From Liopterus haemorrhoidalis (taxonomy: Eukaryota > Arthropoda > Insecta > Coleoptera > Dytiscidae), in contig OZ020616.1 in the NCBI GenBank assembly GCA_963971575.1, forward strand, positions 4,174,924 through 4,238,923: DNA of 64,000 bases. The letters run 5' to 3'. The position numbers were made by a program, and so were the translations under genes. A model generated the notes under the pieces. It saw only the letters and a program-made list of their open reading frames with translations, was not told the origin of the DNA and ran no database searches. Of this stretch, positions 34,211-46,860 are shown piece after piece (within the stretch, counting starts at the first letter, position 1; every line of letters starts with the position of its first letter).

Positions 34211-34609
34211 GGCTATTACAAACAATTTGGCTGAACTAGATTTTGCAATCTAGTTACTTTCATCGTTTGAATCGTTCTTTTTGGCCGTTTTGTTTAAGCT
34301 TTGTAAATCAATAAACATTTTTTGGTTAAGTTTAATATCATTTTAAAATGTAATTTTCTTTATATTTAGATTTTTGTGTAATTATTAATACAATTTTTCC
34401 CATTTATTTATTTTTTTGTTATTAAAATATTTGTAAAAATTATTTTATTTTTGACATAAGTCATTCGTTTCCATGGTTTCACTGTTGGAATTTTAAATTT
34501 TCACATACCAAACGTCAAACATGAAATAACCCAAGCAAGGTCCTTTCTCGTGACAACCTAAAAGAACGAAATTCCGATTTAGTTCCGCCTAAACGTTTGG
34601 AATAGCCTG
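34211..34609. mobile_element. M1 MITE copy 5, diverged
   Basis: The ends AGGCTATTACAAACAATTTG and its counterpart are flanked by TA. It is more diverged than the other copies. A fragment of the same family follows at about 34630-34745. Confidence 0.75.
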
Positions 34610-34745
34610 TATTTATTTTATTTTTCTAATAAATGTCACTTAATAATAAATGCCAACATGAAATATTAAATAACCTAGCCTCTGTTTTCGTGACAACTTA
34701 AAAATACAAAACCCCCATTTAGTTCCGCCTAAACCAAAAAAATGA

Positions 34746-35861
34746 CCTATATAAGTAGATTTTTCATTGAAAAAAATACACACTTCTGTCTTTATTATTA
34801 ATTATTATGTGAATTTATTTGATATTAAACTATTGTTTTAATAAAATAAGGGGGTTGATATGCGTTTACTTGATGGGGGGAGTTGTAGAAAGTTGAGAAA
34901 TACTAGTTCTTAAATTTATAATAAACTTATAACGTTTGTCTTGAACTTATGTGAATTTTTAACAGTAAAATAATGAGTGAAAAAGGTAGACGTTTAATTT
35001 GGATGACGTCATATATCATAATCCGTTATGATGGATAGACAAGGTGTTTCACTTTTCCACTCGCCGTAACCTAGTGCGGGGAGCACACCGTTAGATCACA
35101 GTAAACACTATGCGATTTACATCGCGCACATTGCTGTATTGGAATGAATAAAGCATCAATGTTGACACTGAGAGTAACAACAAATCTGCATAAAAGTTCC
35201 AAAACAACGTAAAAAAAACACGAAAGAAAATATTTTTATCTTTTAAAAACTGTATCCATAATGCTGAATTTTCTGAGAGAAATTCTTCACACACCACACT
35301 AAATACCACTTAAAATAGTTCGTGGTTTCACAATAATTTTTCAAAAATGTCCCTTCAATTTGAAAATTTGCAACTGTTATTAACTTATTTTTTTTTGCAC
35401 GCTACAATGAATTTGTTGATAGGCCACGAAAAGATGTAAACGGTAAAGCAATGCTTGCTGCCTGGCCGACCAACTACGGGTGAATGACCTGAGTCACACA
35501 CGCTTGTTACTCCCGTAGTGGGGAGGACGCACTCTGTCAGACAGAGAACACCCTCTGATAGAGTGAGTTAGTTCGTTCCAGGGGTGTGCCCGCCTTTCTT
35601 CCAAAGGGTAGTTTTTATTATAATTAACAAACATATACCAATATATTTACTATTGTTAAATAAGTACATTCCGTGACTAACATTTCCCTTTCTTTTCCGG
35701 GTTTCTCCTGCAACAGAATTCTTCATTCATATGCTCTACAACTGGTACAAAACATACAGTTATTTTATTTATTTATCTTGTAAAACGCAATCTTAAAAAC
35801 ACTTCTATAGCGAATGACAGGGAGTGAATAAATTCTCCCGAATATCTACTTGTACCCGTTT
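34746..35861. other. No recognised gene
   Basis: This is mostly AT-rich DNA with a GC-richer patch at 35400-35600. No domain, RNA or element ends are recognised. It is one of the few stretches without an evident transposon. Confidence 0.35.
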
Positions 35862-36463
35862 TACCCTTTTCACACTAGATCTTTAAGATCGGATGTTAAA
35901 GTGAATGTATCTTTAAACGCTAATGTGAAACCGTACGGCCTCGTCTAAACACAAGCGATGTTTAAGACAGAGATCTGCGTCTTAAACTTCGTACGCAGTG
36001 CCAACTTAATTTCTATTATAAAAAAATACTCCTTGAATTTGTGCTGTCAACATTTTATATTATCATAAACAAGAATACTGTATTATATCGACGTTATAAG
36101 AAGTTTATACTTATTGTTATAATAAAATTATTTATTTTAATAATATGTTTAATAAAATACAGAGCTACAATAATTGAGATAAAATGTATCGACTTACAGG
36201 TTAATACAGGTGTAATATATTCTTTATTGGAGTGCCTTTATTGTAGAATGAAATGAAATATCCTTAATTGTTTATAATAATTCAAAATGTGCGTCTGCGC
36301 AGACAGTTCAAAACTGGTAATTTCATGACGGTAACTTAAGGACAAAATTACTGTAGCTGATGACAGCACCAGAGATTTAAACATCAAGTGTGAAAGCATA
36401 CCGATCTTAAACATCGGTGAACTTTAAGTTCACTCGTCTTAAAGATCTAGTTTGAAAAGGGTA
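35862..36463. mobile_element. TTA-flanked MITE, family M3, copy 2
   Basis: The ends TACCCTTTTCACACTAGATC and AAAGATCTAGTTTGAAAAGGG match copy 1 at 16717. The right flank is TTA. The left flank is altered to TTT. The interior is longer than in copy 1. Confidence 0.7.
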
Positions 36464-36485
36464 TTAGGAATTCGTCATGTTTACA

Positions 36486-37091
36486 CTAGACCAGTGTTTC
36501 TCAAAGGATGGTCCGAGGATCTCTGATCTCCTCGAGACCTCCCATGATGTCTGGAATGCTGATGTTTTGTATACAGGCGTCCCGAATAACTTGTTTGAGC
36601 GTCCCAAAGCATAAGGATCTGGAGAACGATAAGAGATACGAGGTCGCTTAAATTAGACCAAAGTTGCGGCATTAAGGGATTATTTTAATGATGTCTTTGT
36701 TCTCCTAAAAAAATACAGGTACTAGATATGAATGAAAATGTATATTTTCCAGTTTTTAATTTTTACTCATAACTTCCAAAACTAAAATATTGAATGGTTT
36801 TGGTGGCACTTTCTCAGGCACTTTTTCATGGTGAATTTACAGAGGTTCTCAATTTTTTTTTATCGCGTACCGTTTTCAATTTATTGGGGTTAATTTTAAT
36901 TTTTTTTATGGAGCTTATAGTAGGTTTTGATAATTTTGAATAGTTCTTATTTTGCAATTCAACTATATAAAAAAGCAATTTTGCATACAACCTATTTTAT
37001 TTTCGTAAATAATATGAAACATTAAGAAAAAAATTGTTTGTTTATCAAAATAATAACTTAAACTTATTTATTATAGAAATAGATAGAATTA
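36486..37091. repeat. hAT-like left end and AT-rich spacer
   Basis: CAGTGTTTCTCAAAGGATGG at 36492 has the hAT CAGTG start. Its partner end is not found. The rest is unassigned. Confidence 0.35.
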
Positions 37092-37426
37092 TAAGCCGTT
37101 CACTTTTGTAAGGACAAACTAGATCAGGTTATTTTGGTGATTTTTATAGTGTATTACTGACTTTTAGAAACTTTGTTATATTGTAAAAAGGCTTTACAGT
37201 TTTGGGTTATGTTTGTATTATTTTAGGTTAGTATTATATTTACAAAATATTTAAGATGTCACTATTTAAAATGAAATATGACAAATGATATTTTTTTAAA
37301 TGACATTTATAATCTAACTTTTCAAATTATATTTCTGTAATACCAAGATGACATACAGTTTCAAAGGTGCAAACTGTTGAAAACAAAATTTCCTCTTAGT
37401 TTGTTCTTACAATAGTGAACTGCTTA
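37092..37426. mobile_element. M2 MITE copy 2
   Basis: The ends TAAGCCGTTCACTTTTGTAA and TAGTGAACTGCTTA are flanked by TA. Confidence 0.7.
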
Positions 37427-37542
37427 TAGCTCTGCTCCCAAACGTACGCCCAAATATTGCAAAAATACAAAAATAAACAAGCAATTTATAAAATAATATA
37501 AATTTTAACAGTGTTTTCATTGTGATTTTTTTGCCAAATAAT
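37427..37542. repeat. Duplicated ~116-bp segment, copy 1
   Basis: It shares CAAAAATACAAAAATAAACA and the following GCAATTTATAAAATAATATA with 38695-38814, at near identity over its whole length. MITEs abut it on both sides. Confidence 0.75.
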
Positions 37543-37794
37543 TAAGCTGTTCACTTTTGTAAGAACAAACTGAGAGGAAATTTTGTTTTCAACAGTTTGC
37601 ACCTTTGAAACTATATGTCATGTTGGTATTAATTATAAAAAATGTTACTTTCTTAATAATTATCAGAACCAATAAATCTAAAGTCGGTTTTACAGCGAAG
37701 GAATATTTTAAATTGACATTTAAAGTCCGTTATACACTATAAAAGTAACCAAAATAACTAGATCTGGTTTGTCCTTACAAAAGTGAACAGCGTA
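37543..37794. mobile_element. M2 MITE copy 3
   Basis: The ends TAAGCTGTTCACTTTTGTAA and AAAAGTGAACAGCGTA match the family. It is followed to about 38060 by a degenerate M1 copy. Confidence 0.7.
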
Positions 37795-38287
37795 TCCTAT
37801 ATTTTGAAATCTAGTATCTTTTATCCATTGAATCAGGCTTTTGGCAATTTTGTTTAAGCTTTGTAAATCATACTTAAATTGACTTTCTTAAATTTTTATG
37901 TTTTCTAAAAATTTAAAAATGTATTATATATTAAATTTTTTATAATAAATGGCACTTCATAATAAATTCCAACATCAAATATGAAATAACCTAGACAAGT
38001 ACTGTTTCGTAGCAACTTAAAAAAACGAAACTTTCACTTAGTTCCGCTTAAACCAAAGAAATGACCTATATCTCCTAAAACTGAAAATATCATTTAAGTT
38101 TTGAGTGGACTTTTGCTAAAAATTACAAGCATTCAAAACCTAGTTCCGCTTAAACCAAAGAAATGGGCTATAGTAACTTTTAATGTTTAAATGAAGCTTT
38201 TTGTTTTCAGGACGTCACTTTATAATATACATAATTGGGGTCCCAATTATAAAATCTTACCCAGGGCTCGAAAAAGCTAGTTACGTA

Positions 38288-38694
38288 AAGTCTGTTCCAA
38301 ACGGTTAAGCGGAACTAGATTTTGCAATCTAGTTACTTTCATCGTTTAAATCGTGCCTTTCGGCCGTTTTGTTTAAGCTTTGTAAATCATACTTACAATA
38401 AACATTTTTTGGTTAAGGTTAATATCATTTTAAAATGTCATTTTCTTTATATTTTGATTTTTTCTGTCATTCTTAATACAAATTTCCCATTTATTTATTT
38501 TTTTGTCATTAAAATATCTAAAAAAAATGTTTAATTTTGACATATGTCATTCGTTTCCATGGTTTCATTGTTGGAATTTTAAATTTTGACATCCCAACGT
38601 GAAAAATGAAATAACCCAAGCAAGGTCCCTTCTCGTAACAACCTAAAAGAACTAAATTCCCATTTAGTTCCGCTTAACCGTTTGGCACAGACTG
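38288..38694. mobile_element. M1 MITE copy 6
   Basis: The ends AAGTCTGTTCCAAACGGTTA and complement are flanked by TA at 38286-38287 and 38695-38696. It is very close in sequence to copy 4. Confidence 0.85.
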
Positions 38695-38814
38695 TAGCTC
38701 TGCTTCCTAACGTACGCCCAAAATATTACAAAAATACAAAAATAAACAAGCAATTTATAAAATAATATAAATTTTAACAGTGTTTTCATTGTGATTTTTT
38801 TTGCCAAATAATTA
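38695..38814. repeat. Duplicated ~116-bp segment, copy 2
   Basis: It is near-identical to 37427-37542. It is followed by sequence (GAAATAAAATATTGCAAG) that in copy 1 is replaced by the M2 MITE. Confidence 0.75.
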
Positions 38815-39169
38815 GAAATAAAATATTGCAAGTTGTGAAAATGATAAGATTAGGTGGCTGTGACGGCAAGTACGTCCGTCCGTAGAGTTCAGAGACCCTT
38901 CGGTGACGTCACGGAACTGTTTTGCGCATGCTAGGAAGTGGATTGACATACTCGGCACGGCGAGGTATTACGTTGGAATGCTACGTTCACATTGCTCACA
39001 ACATAACGTAAAATGAATAATTACAGGAATGTTTGTCAATAAATGTATTGTTTTTATTATAATTTTTAATTATTATTTATATTACATTTTATAACAAATT
39101 AAAGACTAGATAAATATTAACATAAAGAGTTTATAATAAAGTAAAATTGTTTCTCTTCATTGTGTGTAT
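38815..39169. other. Unassigned spacer with GC-rich patch
   Basis: A GC-richer segment at 38860-38990 includes GGTGACGTCACGG, a perfect CRE-like TGACGTCA palindrome at about 38903. No coding region is attached to it. Confidence 0.4.
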
Positions 39170-40103
39170 TATCTGTCTCATTTTGAGTATATAACTAACA
39201 GGGAATGTTCATGGTTAATGTACCGTATAAGTCCACCACACATAACTCGTCAGACAGAACATGTATTCTAGTTGCAATGAGATTTGGTCTTGAAGAAGCG
39301 CCGCCCCTTTCTTTCAAAACATAACATTTACGATTCACTTTCTATCTTTCCAATATTTTTATTCAAAACTGAAATCTAAATAAGTGTTTGTTAACATTTA
39401 GCTCGTATTAAGGTTTTTAAAGAAAAACTTGACTAACGAAATTTCAGTATTTATACGCTTAAAGTCACAATTAAATGGTTTAGTTGAGATTTATAGTATA
39501 CATATTTTGAAAAACATTAACTTTATTAAAAGAGAGAATCCTCAAAAATATCAATATATTCCGACCTACCAATTTTATGTCTGAAATAGAACATGCTGTT
39601 TTTCGTCGCATTCATAGATGATTAATTATGTAAATGTATTAAAACTGTATAAAGCATTTATATATCTTCTCTATATGCAAACAGGTACTCATAAGTAATT
39701 TTTACCTGTTTCCAATGAGATTTATAGGAACGTATTTTGAAAAACATTAACTTCATAAAGAGTTCCAAAATTATCAGTTACATATATTCGAACGTTCCTT
39801 GTGTTAAAAACCGTATTTTTCTGCCAACTACAGATGCATGAATGATTACTATTGGCTCCCCACTCTTACGACCATGCCTTCTCGTTTCTAACGTTATAAT
39901 ATAATTCATTCTAAGCATACAAACCTAGTTACGGTGGACTAATACGGAACATTAACCAAGTTCATTTTTTATGTTATATATTGACAATACATTTATAATA
40001 TTAACATAGTATTGGTTCACACGGATACGCCAAAGTCTGTTTACACCACAATAGTCACTAAAGTAACCAGATCTAGTTTCGTATTACAAATTGAGACGGA
40101 TTA
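39170..40103. mobile_element. TA-flanked element, family M4, long copy
   Basis: The ends TCTGTCTCATTTTGAG and CAAATTGAGACGGAT are flanked by TA. Its last ~170 bp match the 182-bp copy at 58121-58302, which looks like a deletion derivative. No coding region is recognised. Confidence 0.65.
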
Positions 40104-40339
40104 TTTATGTTTCCAATGCACGACACTGAACATCTGGTAACTTGGACTAAAAACAATATTTTAGCAGTGTAATAGGGATGGTGTTCTAAACCAATCAGAA
40201 ACAAGGACAAACAGCTCCTATCTTCTTACACACATTTTTCTAAGCTGACATAGTAGTAGTAAAAAACGAATAGTTTAACGGAAACGGAATAGTTCAAAAT
40301 TAATTCTTAATCAGATTAATTTCGTTCGCTCGTAGGTAG

Positions 40340-40800
40340 AACGTTGCTTAGCCCCGGTTCTTATCTAACATTTTTTAAATAAACAATTCACTTTATGTAG
40401 CTACTGTATTTTAAACCAGATGTGTTAAGTTTATGGCGATGTTTATTGCCCTTATAAATCGGACATCTGGGATTTGGGCAATATTTTTATATAGTATGGT
40501 TGTAAGAAAATGCAGACTAAGCCTATTAGTTTCAAATAAACTGCCCTACAAATTGATGACAATAAATAATACACTTTATGATAATACATTACAAGCCGAG
40601 TTCTCGCGAAGTTCAACATGACATCGATCCAGATCCGGATCACTCCGGTCACTGCTCACAATCGCCCGACCAATCGTATCCTTGAAACTATACAGTGAGC
40701 CGTGAGCCGGCTCATTTCAATTTGGTGAACCGTGTCACTTCGGTCAGTGTACTGAGTCGGCTCAGTGAGCCGGTTCGTTCATTAACGACCCATCTCTAGT
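40340..40800. repeat. hAT-type element, inverted relative of 22192-22877
   Basis: It reads as the complement of the 22200-22560 sequence, including CGACATCTGGGATTTG-like and TAGAACGTTGCTTAGCCCC segments. It ends with GAGCCGGTTCG repeats and CCCATCTCTAG. The tandem array is reduced to one unit. Confidence 0.7.
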
Positions 40801-41530
40801 ATGTATACATATTAAAATTTTAACAAAAAAATCAGTCATTTTGGTTTGTTTTTGTGATTTTTGGTTTTCTAATAAGTTTTTTTCAATATTTTTTTTTCCA
40901 AATGTAGCAATGCAAATCTTGTTTAACCTCTTTTAAATTTTGATTAAACCTGAAAAAATGCTGAATTGTGTTACTACGGCTCCTGCGTTTCGAGTTCTTC
41001 ATGAATATTTGAAAAATTTACATTAATGCTTTTCGTTTGGCCATATAGATGTCGATGACGCACCTTCAACTCCTAGTTAACCACTGAATCAATATGTTTA
41101 TTTGTCACGTTTCGCTTTGCCTTTTCATAACTCGGTAATTCCCCTAGCCAATTCGGTACTTCTGCGGCGTTTTCGCCTTAGGCAGCAAATTTATTATTAA
41201 TATTTTGTTATGTAATGCAAGGTGCGTAGTGCTCATGTGTAAAAGATCCGCCTATTAATATACGTCATGACCTATTGTTTGAATTGTTTTTGTTTATAGT
41301 TTTTAAAATTTCAAAGAGGAATAATCATTTATAGTAGTGCAATACTTACTTATAAGGCAAAAGACACATCTTTAGAAGGTAGTGAGAAATATGTTTCTGA
41401 AATTGTAAAATTATTTAAATTTAGTTTAAAAAATTAAATGAAGGCTCTTAGTACTCAAATGAAGAATAAAAATGATTCTCAAAAAATTGTTGATTTTGAT
41501 GTGATTATATTCTGCTGGCTTCTTACTATA
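40801..41530. other. No recognised gene downstream of the receptor
   Basis: AT-rich DNA with no domain or element ends. It would hold the 3' UTR of the ionotropic receptor gene on the minus strand if the transcript extends through the Helentron fragment. Confidence 0.35.
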
Positions 41531-41576
41531 CACCTACAAAACCCTGAAATCTGTGAAAATTCACACTTCACATCAA
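41531..41576 (-). mobile_element. Helentron 5'-end fragment at the receptor stop codon
   Basis: Read on the minus strand, TTGATGTGAAGTGTGAATTT plus the TTCAC palindrome arm and AGGGTTTTGTAGGTG match the first ~46 bp of the full-length Helentrons. The receptor reading frame ends in its first codons (AAT TGA). Confidence 0.8.
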
Positions 41577-44500
41577 TTTTTTCTTATGTAAACATAAAAC
41601 AATTCCCCAAAAAATAAAACTATTGAAAAACATAAACCTAATAATAATAAATAAAAAGCTCCTTGCAAATGTCCAATAGTTAAAGACCTTTTTTCCGTTT
41701 TAATATTTTCATAAATAATTGAACTAATTTCTTTTTCCCATCTCAGTATCATTCCATTTGCCTGCAGCAATAATAACAACTCATTTATTTTATCAATCAA
41801 AGGAAATCCAATCCTAAAACAATATTTTGGAAACAATGTTATACTACGTTCTTTAAAATTAACAATTAAAGAATTCCCTTCAGAATTCATATAATATTTT
41901 TGAATAAGATGCATGGTAAATTTCATTCCTTTAACCGTAGCCATATCTCTTTGAAAAGCCGTTCTATTTAAGCAATATTCATCTAGTTTGCAAGTTATTA
42001 TTTTGCGTTTTTCGTTAAATAACTCGGCATGAACTTCTGAAATATTGTAATTGACAGGAAAAGAACCTAATTTGAGGTTAGAATTCAATAATTCGTCTAT
42101 ATTTGATATTTGATGTTCGTATAAAGGTGTTGTTAATATAGTTATTAGCTGACTTTGGTATGCAGTAAAAATTAATACACTTCCATAAGTCCATAATAGA
42201 AATATCATCCTCATATAAAATCTTTTCGGTTGTATTACAGAAACCTGTAATAATACAGCGTAAGAACCAAGTAAACATAAAATTAAATGGTTGTATATTT
42301 CTTTGGTTTCTTTTATTTTGCCAACAATCCACCATGTTATACTGTTTATTAGATATATAATGAGGATTAATAGCCAAACGTTGTTTTTGAATATTTTTGT
42401 TATTTGTTTCCATCGAGGTATTTCTTGAGCTCGTGGAACCCACCAAGTGGCGCTATCTACTAAGTGAAATAATGTGTATTCGGCAATGTTTTTTAATTCT
42501 AAAGATGCCATTGCTAGGCCGAATATAGCATCTATTTCGTTATTTTCTAACAGTTTAATCGCATATCTGAAACAAATAAGGAATATTTCTTAAATCTCAA
42601 ATAAGTAAGGCATAGGGCAGTCGGCGAATCAGTGCAGTTGTGTCACTGAAAACGTCACATGTTTTTGTGACGTCGTGTTTAGTACGTATTGAGAATAAAC
42701 ATTACCTATAGAGGCGCTGTTGTCGCTTACAAAATGGCGATTGGAATAGGATATTTTTGACATTTGCTATTTGATACACAACAATTCACATTGCAGTTAA
42801 TTTTCTGTTGCGATTTTAAAGACATTTTATTAAAGTTTTCTTCACTTTAACACATACAAACAATGCAATTAAATGATAAATAAGCCACATCCAAATCCTG
42901 TTCCGTTAAGTTCCAAAATATTCCGCTAGGCGTCCCTTCAGTTATTGTCAGTTCTCAATACATTCATCCATTTAACGAATGTAATAGGGGAAACTTCCTA
43001 AGCGCCCTAACATCTAGTGGCAAAGATACGAAAGTGACATTGTTTTGTTTTGTTCAATGGAATACGTGTTTTTTTGTTGTTTGTGTTTTATTTTTGTGAA
43101 TAATGGAAAAAAAAACAATCAATTTTGTTGTGTGCCGCAATGTAAACCGGGAATAAGGAAGAATCCATCTTAAACATTCCATAATTTACCTAAATCGAAA
43201 AAAATATCAATTGAAACGACGTTTGGAGGCAGAGAGAAAGTGGATCGTAGGTTTTTATGGACCCAAAAACTAAAAATGAGCAAAAATCCAAGCCCATGCA
43301 TGCACGTTTGCTCGTTGCATTTTATGGAAAGTGATTTTTTACGTCCAATAAAATACGGAAAAAAAGCACCCCACCCAAAATTTGCCTAAATCATCAGTTG
43401 ATATAATAAAAGGCCCTTCTACTTTGTCAGGCAGAGATATTAATTTTTACTAATATATTTACCATATTTTTGTTGCTATTATGACAGACAGTCAAAAAGA
43501 ATTAAAAATACAATGAAAAACTAAAAATTACCTTGAAATTTCTTTAGAATAGTATATTATTACATATCTTGTTAATCGTAGATACATTTAAATAAATAAA
43601 AAAATCTCGGAAAACAGGAAAAATACAACTCGTGTTTATTTTCACCATGTAAACAAATACACGAGTAACAGTTTAATGTCACTTTAGAGTGTTCCAGCTT
43701 TACCGCATATGGCGATGAGATCTCAAAAAGTTTCCCTTATATTCCTACGCTGTCACTTGTATCGTATTGAAATGAAAATATAAGAATAATAACAGAATAG
43801 AAACAAATAAACTATTCTAATAGGCTAAGTAGTCCTAAAAAGGGCTGATGTGATCCAAAAATATGATCAAAGAAAAGAAAATAGAAATACGTTGAATTTA
43901 ACTTAAAAGCTATGCACTACAAACAATATCCAATGGAAATCTATAAGATATCTATAGGGATTTGCAGCTAAGCACCCTACCATCTGGTGAGCATTTCATG
44001 AACTTGTGTACATCAGATAACATTTCGTTTTGTGTATTGGTTTTGTATGAAGTTTGTTTTTAGAGTTTTATTATAATAATTGAAAAATGTATAATACATA
44101 TTGTTGTGTGCCTATGTGCAATAATTCATTGAAAAGAAGAAACCCGGAAATATCGTTTCATTTGTTTCCACTAATATCAGACACCGTACGGTTCGAAACA
44201 AAATTGGGAAAGCAAGAGGTTAGGAATCGACGCGATGTTTAGATAAACAATTTAAAAATTGGAAAAAAAGTGAGCGCTTATATCAAAGTTTGCTCATTAC
44301 ATTTTAATGATAGTGACTACAAAAAATATTTTCAATTTTGTATTTATTATCGCATATCTTGAAAATTCCTGTTATTGTGTGTGGGTTTGTAATGCACAAG
44401 TCTCTAGGCATAATGCATAAATCTTTATGAACTCTCTGTTTTTTTCAGTGACTCCACACAATATTATATGCCCAGCATTGCAGATTTCTACCCCTTGGTA

Positions 44501-45939
44501 AACAACACGGGAATTATTATTTCCCCCAATATAGTTAAAATAATCGACAATGGAAAATCGCCATAACTTAAAACCAGATCACAAAATGTAGTATTTTAGA
44601 TGTTTACAAGTGTTGTCACTTCACAAAATCAGAAAATCCCAAACAATTATTTGTTTTTTGTCGTTTTTTGATACACTTTTCGCTATTATTTACCAGTAAA
44701 TGTCAAGTGGTATCTGATTTAGAATGGTTTCAAAAAAATCCGTGTGGCGCTACAATCTTAAAATTTTTCCCCTATAAGAAAATATATACCTAAACATAAA
44801 ACTGCTAAATAAACAAAAACTAAATAAAAAAAGGTTTTTAGAAATTACTATAAGTTAGATATGTGAATACAAGTATCAAAACACATCAGAGCGTATTATA
44901 AAATGTTAAATGTAAACATCGTTTTATTTAGCGATACAAATACAAATAAATGTCCCAATATTAAATAAACACTTTTAAAATTTGTAAATCTTCTAAATGA
45001 CTATCGAACACAAACTAAATATGACATCAAAGGTATGTTTTAGTAAAATAAAAGAGTGAAGAGCAATATTAGTCTATAATTCATATGAAAAAAAAAATCG
45101 ATTTAGTTATTTTTTCTCCATTAAGTTTGTCATTATGACGCAAAATTGTACAGACCAAATTTCATGGATCAAATCAGTACCTACCTGAAATTGTCCATTG
45201 CTAATTGTTCTAAATACATCCGTTGTCGTTCTTCAGAATAATGTACAGAAAAGTTCATTTTGTTTGCAATAGTTTCTATTATAGTAACTTCAATCCCCGC
45301 TACTTTTGGATCAAACCTATTTCCTGTATAATTCATAGCATACGGTATGTATGGAACTATCAACATTTTAACAGGACATCCATTTAAATTTCGCGGTATT
45401 TTTACCGGAAATGTACTACATAAATCCATATCACAACTACCAACAATTTGAGATGTTATGTTTTGTCCACAACTTGAAGAATTGTATGGAAAATAAGTAT
45501 ATATTAAATCAGAACCATTTGTCAGTAAATTTATATTTAAAATATTGTATTTCCATAAAATTTTAAATATGAGTTCAGTAGTTTTACATTCTTTGACCAC
45601 AATAATGTATTTAGCTTTGCTATTTAGGTAGCCATGTATTTGTTGGAATTTCAAAACATTTTCTAGTATACTGCTATTCTTTATGTATATTATTACAAAA
45701 TTATAATCCCAATTGTTATATGAACTTAAGTTTTCCCTGCTATGTAGTTTTGTGATAGTGCATAATGTACAGTGTAAATTTATTTCATAATTTGAAGATT
45801 CAGAGATCAAAAGAGCGTCTTTTTCGTAATTAGATTCAAAGATTTTATTTATACATTCTTGTATTTTTGTTTTAGTTGAGATTGTTGTATAAAATGTTAA
45901 GTTTAATAATAAATAAACGTACAAGTACAATAATTTCAT
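41573..45939 (-). CDS. Ionotropic receptor (divergent IR), two exons
   Basis: The exons are 45939-45185 and 42566-41573. The donor is CAG/GTAGGT and the acceptor is TTTGTTTCAG. Phases match, and the joined 1749 bp give 582 residues. IRs are ligand-gated cation channels of chemosensory neurons related to glutamate receptors. Residues 1-22 form a hydrophobic signal peptide. The ligand-binding lobe S1 lies near residues 185-275 (NLNGCPVKMLIVPYIPY). WWVPRA.E.PRW precedes the first membrane helix (NVWLLILIIYLINSITWW). The second helix ends SVLIFTAYQSQLITILTTP, the classic IR post-TM2 motif. A last helix (FYLLLLGLCFSIVLFFGELF) is followed by only about six residues. An in-frame TAA lies 12 bp upstream of the ATG. 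The stop codon comes from a Helentron fragment. The 2.6-kb intron holds three transposons. The receptor type and ligand cannot be assigned. Confidence 0.9.
42687..42960. mobile_element. TA-flanked MITE in the receptor intron
   Basis: The ends TATTGAGAATAAACATTACC and GTCAGTTCTCAATA form short inverted repeats. Next to the first end is GAGGCGCTGTTGTCG. A relative with ends CTATTGAGAAGTGACA is at 46187-46448. Confidence 0.65.
42983..43743 (+). mobile_element. THAP-carrying element T3 in the receptor intron
   Basis: The ends AATAGGGGAAACTTCCTAAG and AAAGTTTCCCTTATATT match element T4 at 62723. The plus strand (antisense to the receptor gene) encodes a THAP domain with CCVPQCK, FHNLPK, KNPSPCMHVCSLHFMESDF in order. 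An in-frame TAA follows NPS near the start. Only the DNA-binding exon is present. Confidence 0.75.
43953..44776 (+). mobile_element. THAP-carrying element T2, near-identical to T1
   Basis: The ends TATAGGGATTTGC and TTTTTCCCCTATA match T1 (21371). About a dozen substitutions and one 3-bp indel separate the two over ~820 bp. It carries the same frameshifted THAP exon (51 codons here). Confidence 0.75.
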
Positions 45940-46186
45940 TATGTCTTTGCCTTATTGACAAGACCATTAGCTTATGTTTTTTATTATAGACTTAATAGTT
46001 AAATCAAAATGGGGTTTTATACATATATTGCTAGTTTGAAATATGATAATTACATACATTAACAGAATAGTTATAATTATAAAATGTAAATATTAATATA
46101 AGAAATATTTTATCACATGTATAAATTATATATTATTTTTAATGTATTATTTACAGAGTTTTTCAAATTGATTGAACATCACGTGA
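45940..46186. promoter_or_regulatory. Upstream region of the receptor gene
   Basis: AT-rich sequence upstream of the minus-strand start at 45939. No TATA or initiator can be singled out with confidence. A MITE begins at 46187, so any proximal promoter lies in these ~250 bp. Confidence 0.3.
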
Positions 46187-46448
46187 CTATTGAGAAGTGA
46201 CATTACCGTTGGCGGCGCTGTAATTCATGGCAAAATGGCTGAATTGTCTAGTATTCAGCTGTCAATATGCTAACAGGGAACAGGTTAATATAAGCACAGT
46301 ACATTTTTATTTTATGAAAATGTATCTATCGACGTTCTAACAAAAAATCAACACAAGAACGTATGTAAAAATTTCAAACAGTACTACAGTCGCGTAGAAC
46401 AATATTTTACCACCAGACTGCGTATCCGAGCGTGTCAGTTCTCAATAG
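46187..46448. mobile_element. MITE upstream of the receptor gene
   Basis: The ends CTATTGAGAAGTGACA and TGTCAGTTCTCAATAG are inverted. It includes GGCGGCGCTGTAATTC, parallel to the intronic copy at 42687. Confidence 0.7.
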
Positions 46449-46454
46449 ACAATT

Positions 46455-46860
46455 TCATATGGGAATGCAGTACGAGGTGTGTAAATTAAGTAACCGGACT
46501 GATTTAAAAAAAAAAAAGTACTCGAATAGAATTGCAATACAATATTCTCCCTCAAAATAACTTCCTTGGGAAGCCACACAGCGCTGCTGACGGTTCTTCC
46601 AATCCTCATAGCAGTGCTGGAACTCGGATACTGGAATAGCTTTCAGCTGGTCAGTTACGGACGTTTCAATGTTTTCGAGTGTCCCAAAATGACGACCCTT
46701 GAGGTGATTTTTCAATCATGGAAAGAGGAAAAGGTCACAAGGACTCAAGTCAGGCGAATAAGGAGGTTGAGGAGCCACAGGAACGTTTTTACTGGCCAAA
46801 AACTCGTTTGTTGAAATTGCATCCCGAATTCATTGGTCAAAATCTGATGAACGGTAATGT
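46455..46860 (-). pseudogene. Mariner transposase C-terminal fragment, second copy
   Basis: The frame reads MKNHLKGRHFGTLENIETSV and then EFQHCYEDWKNRQQRCVASQ, the C-terminus also seen at 25440. The element end AAATTAAGTAACCGGACTGA is at 46482. The 5' side is cut by Helentron sequence at about 46861. Confidence 0.8.

Noticed and set aside
42078..42446. 122-codon frame overlapping the ionotropic receptor
   Set aside because: It is an alternative frame of the receptor exon on the same strand. The receptor frame has channel motifs and this one has none.
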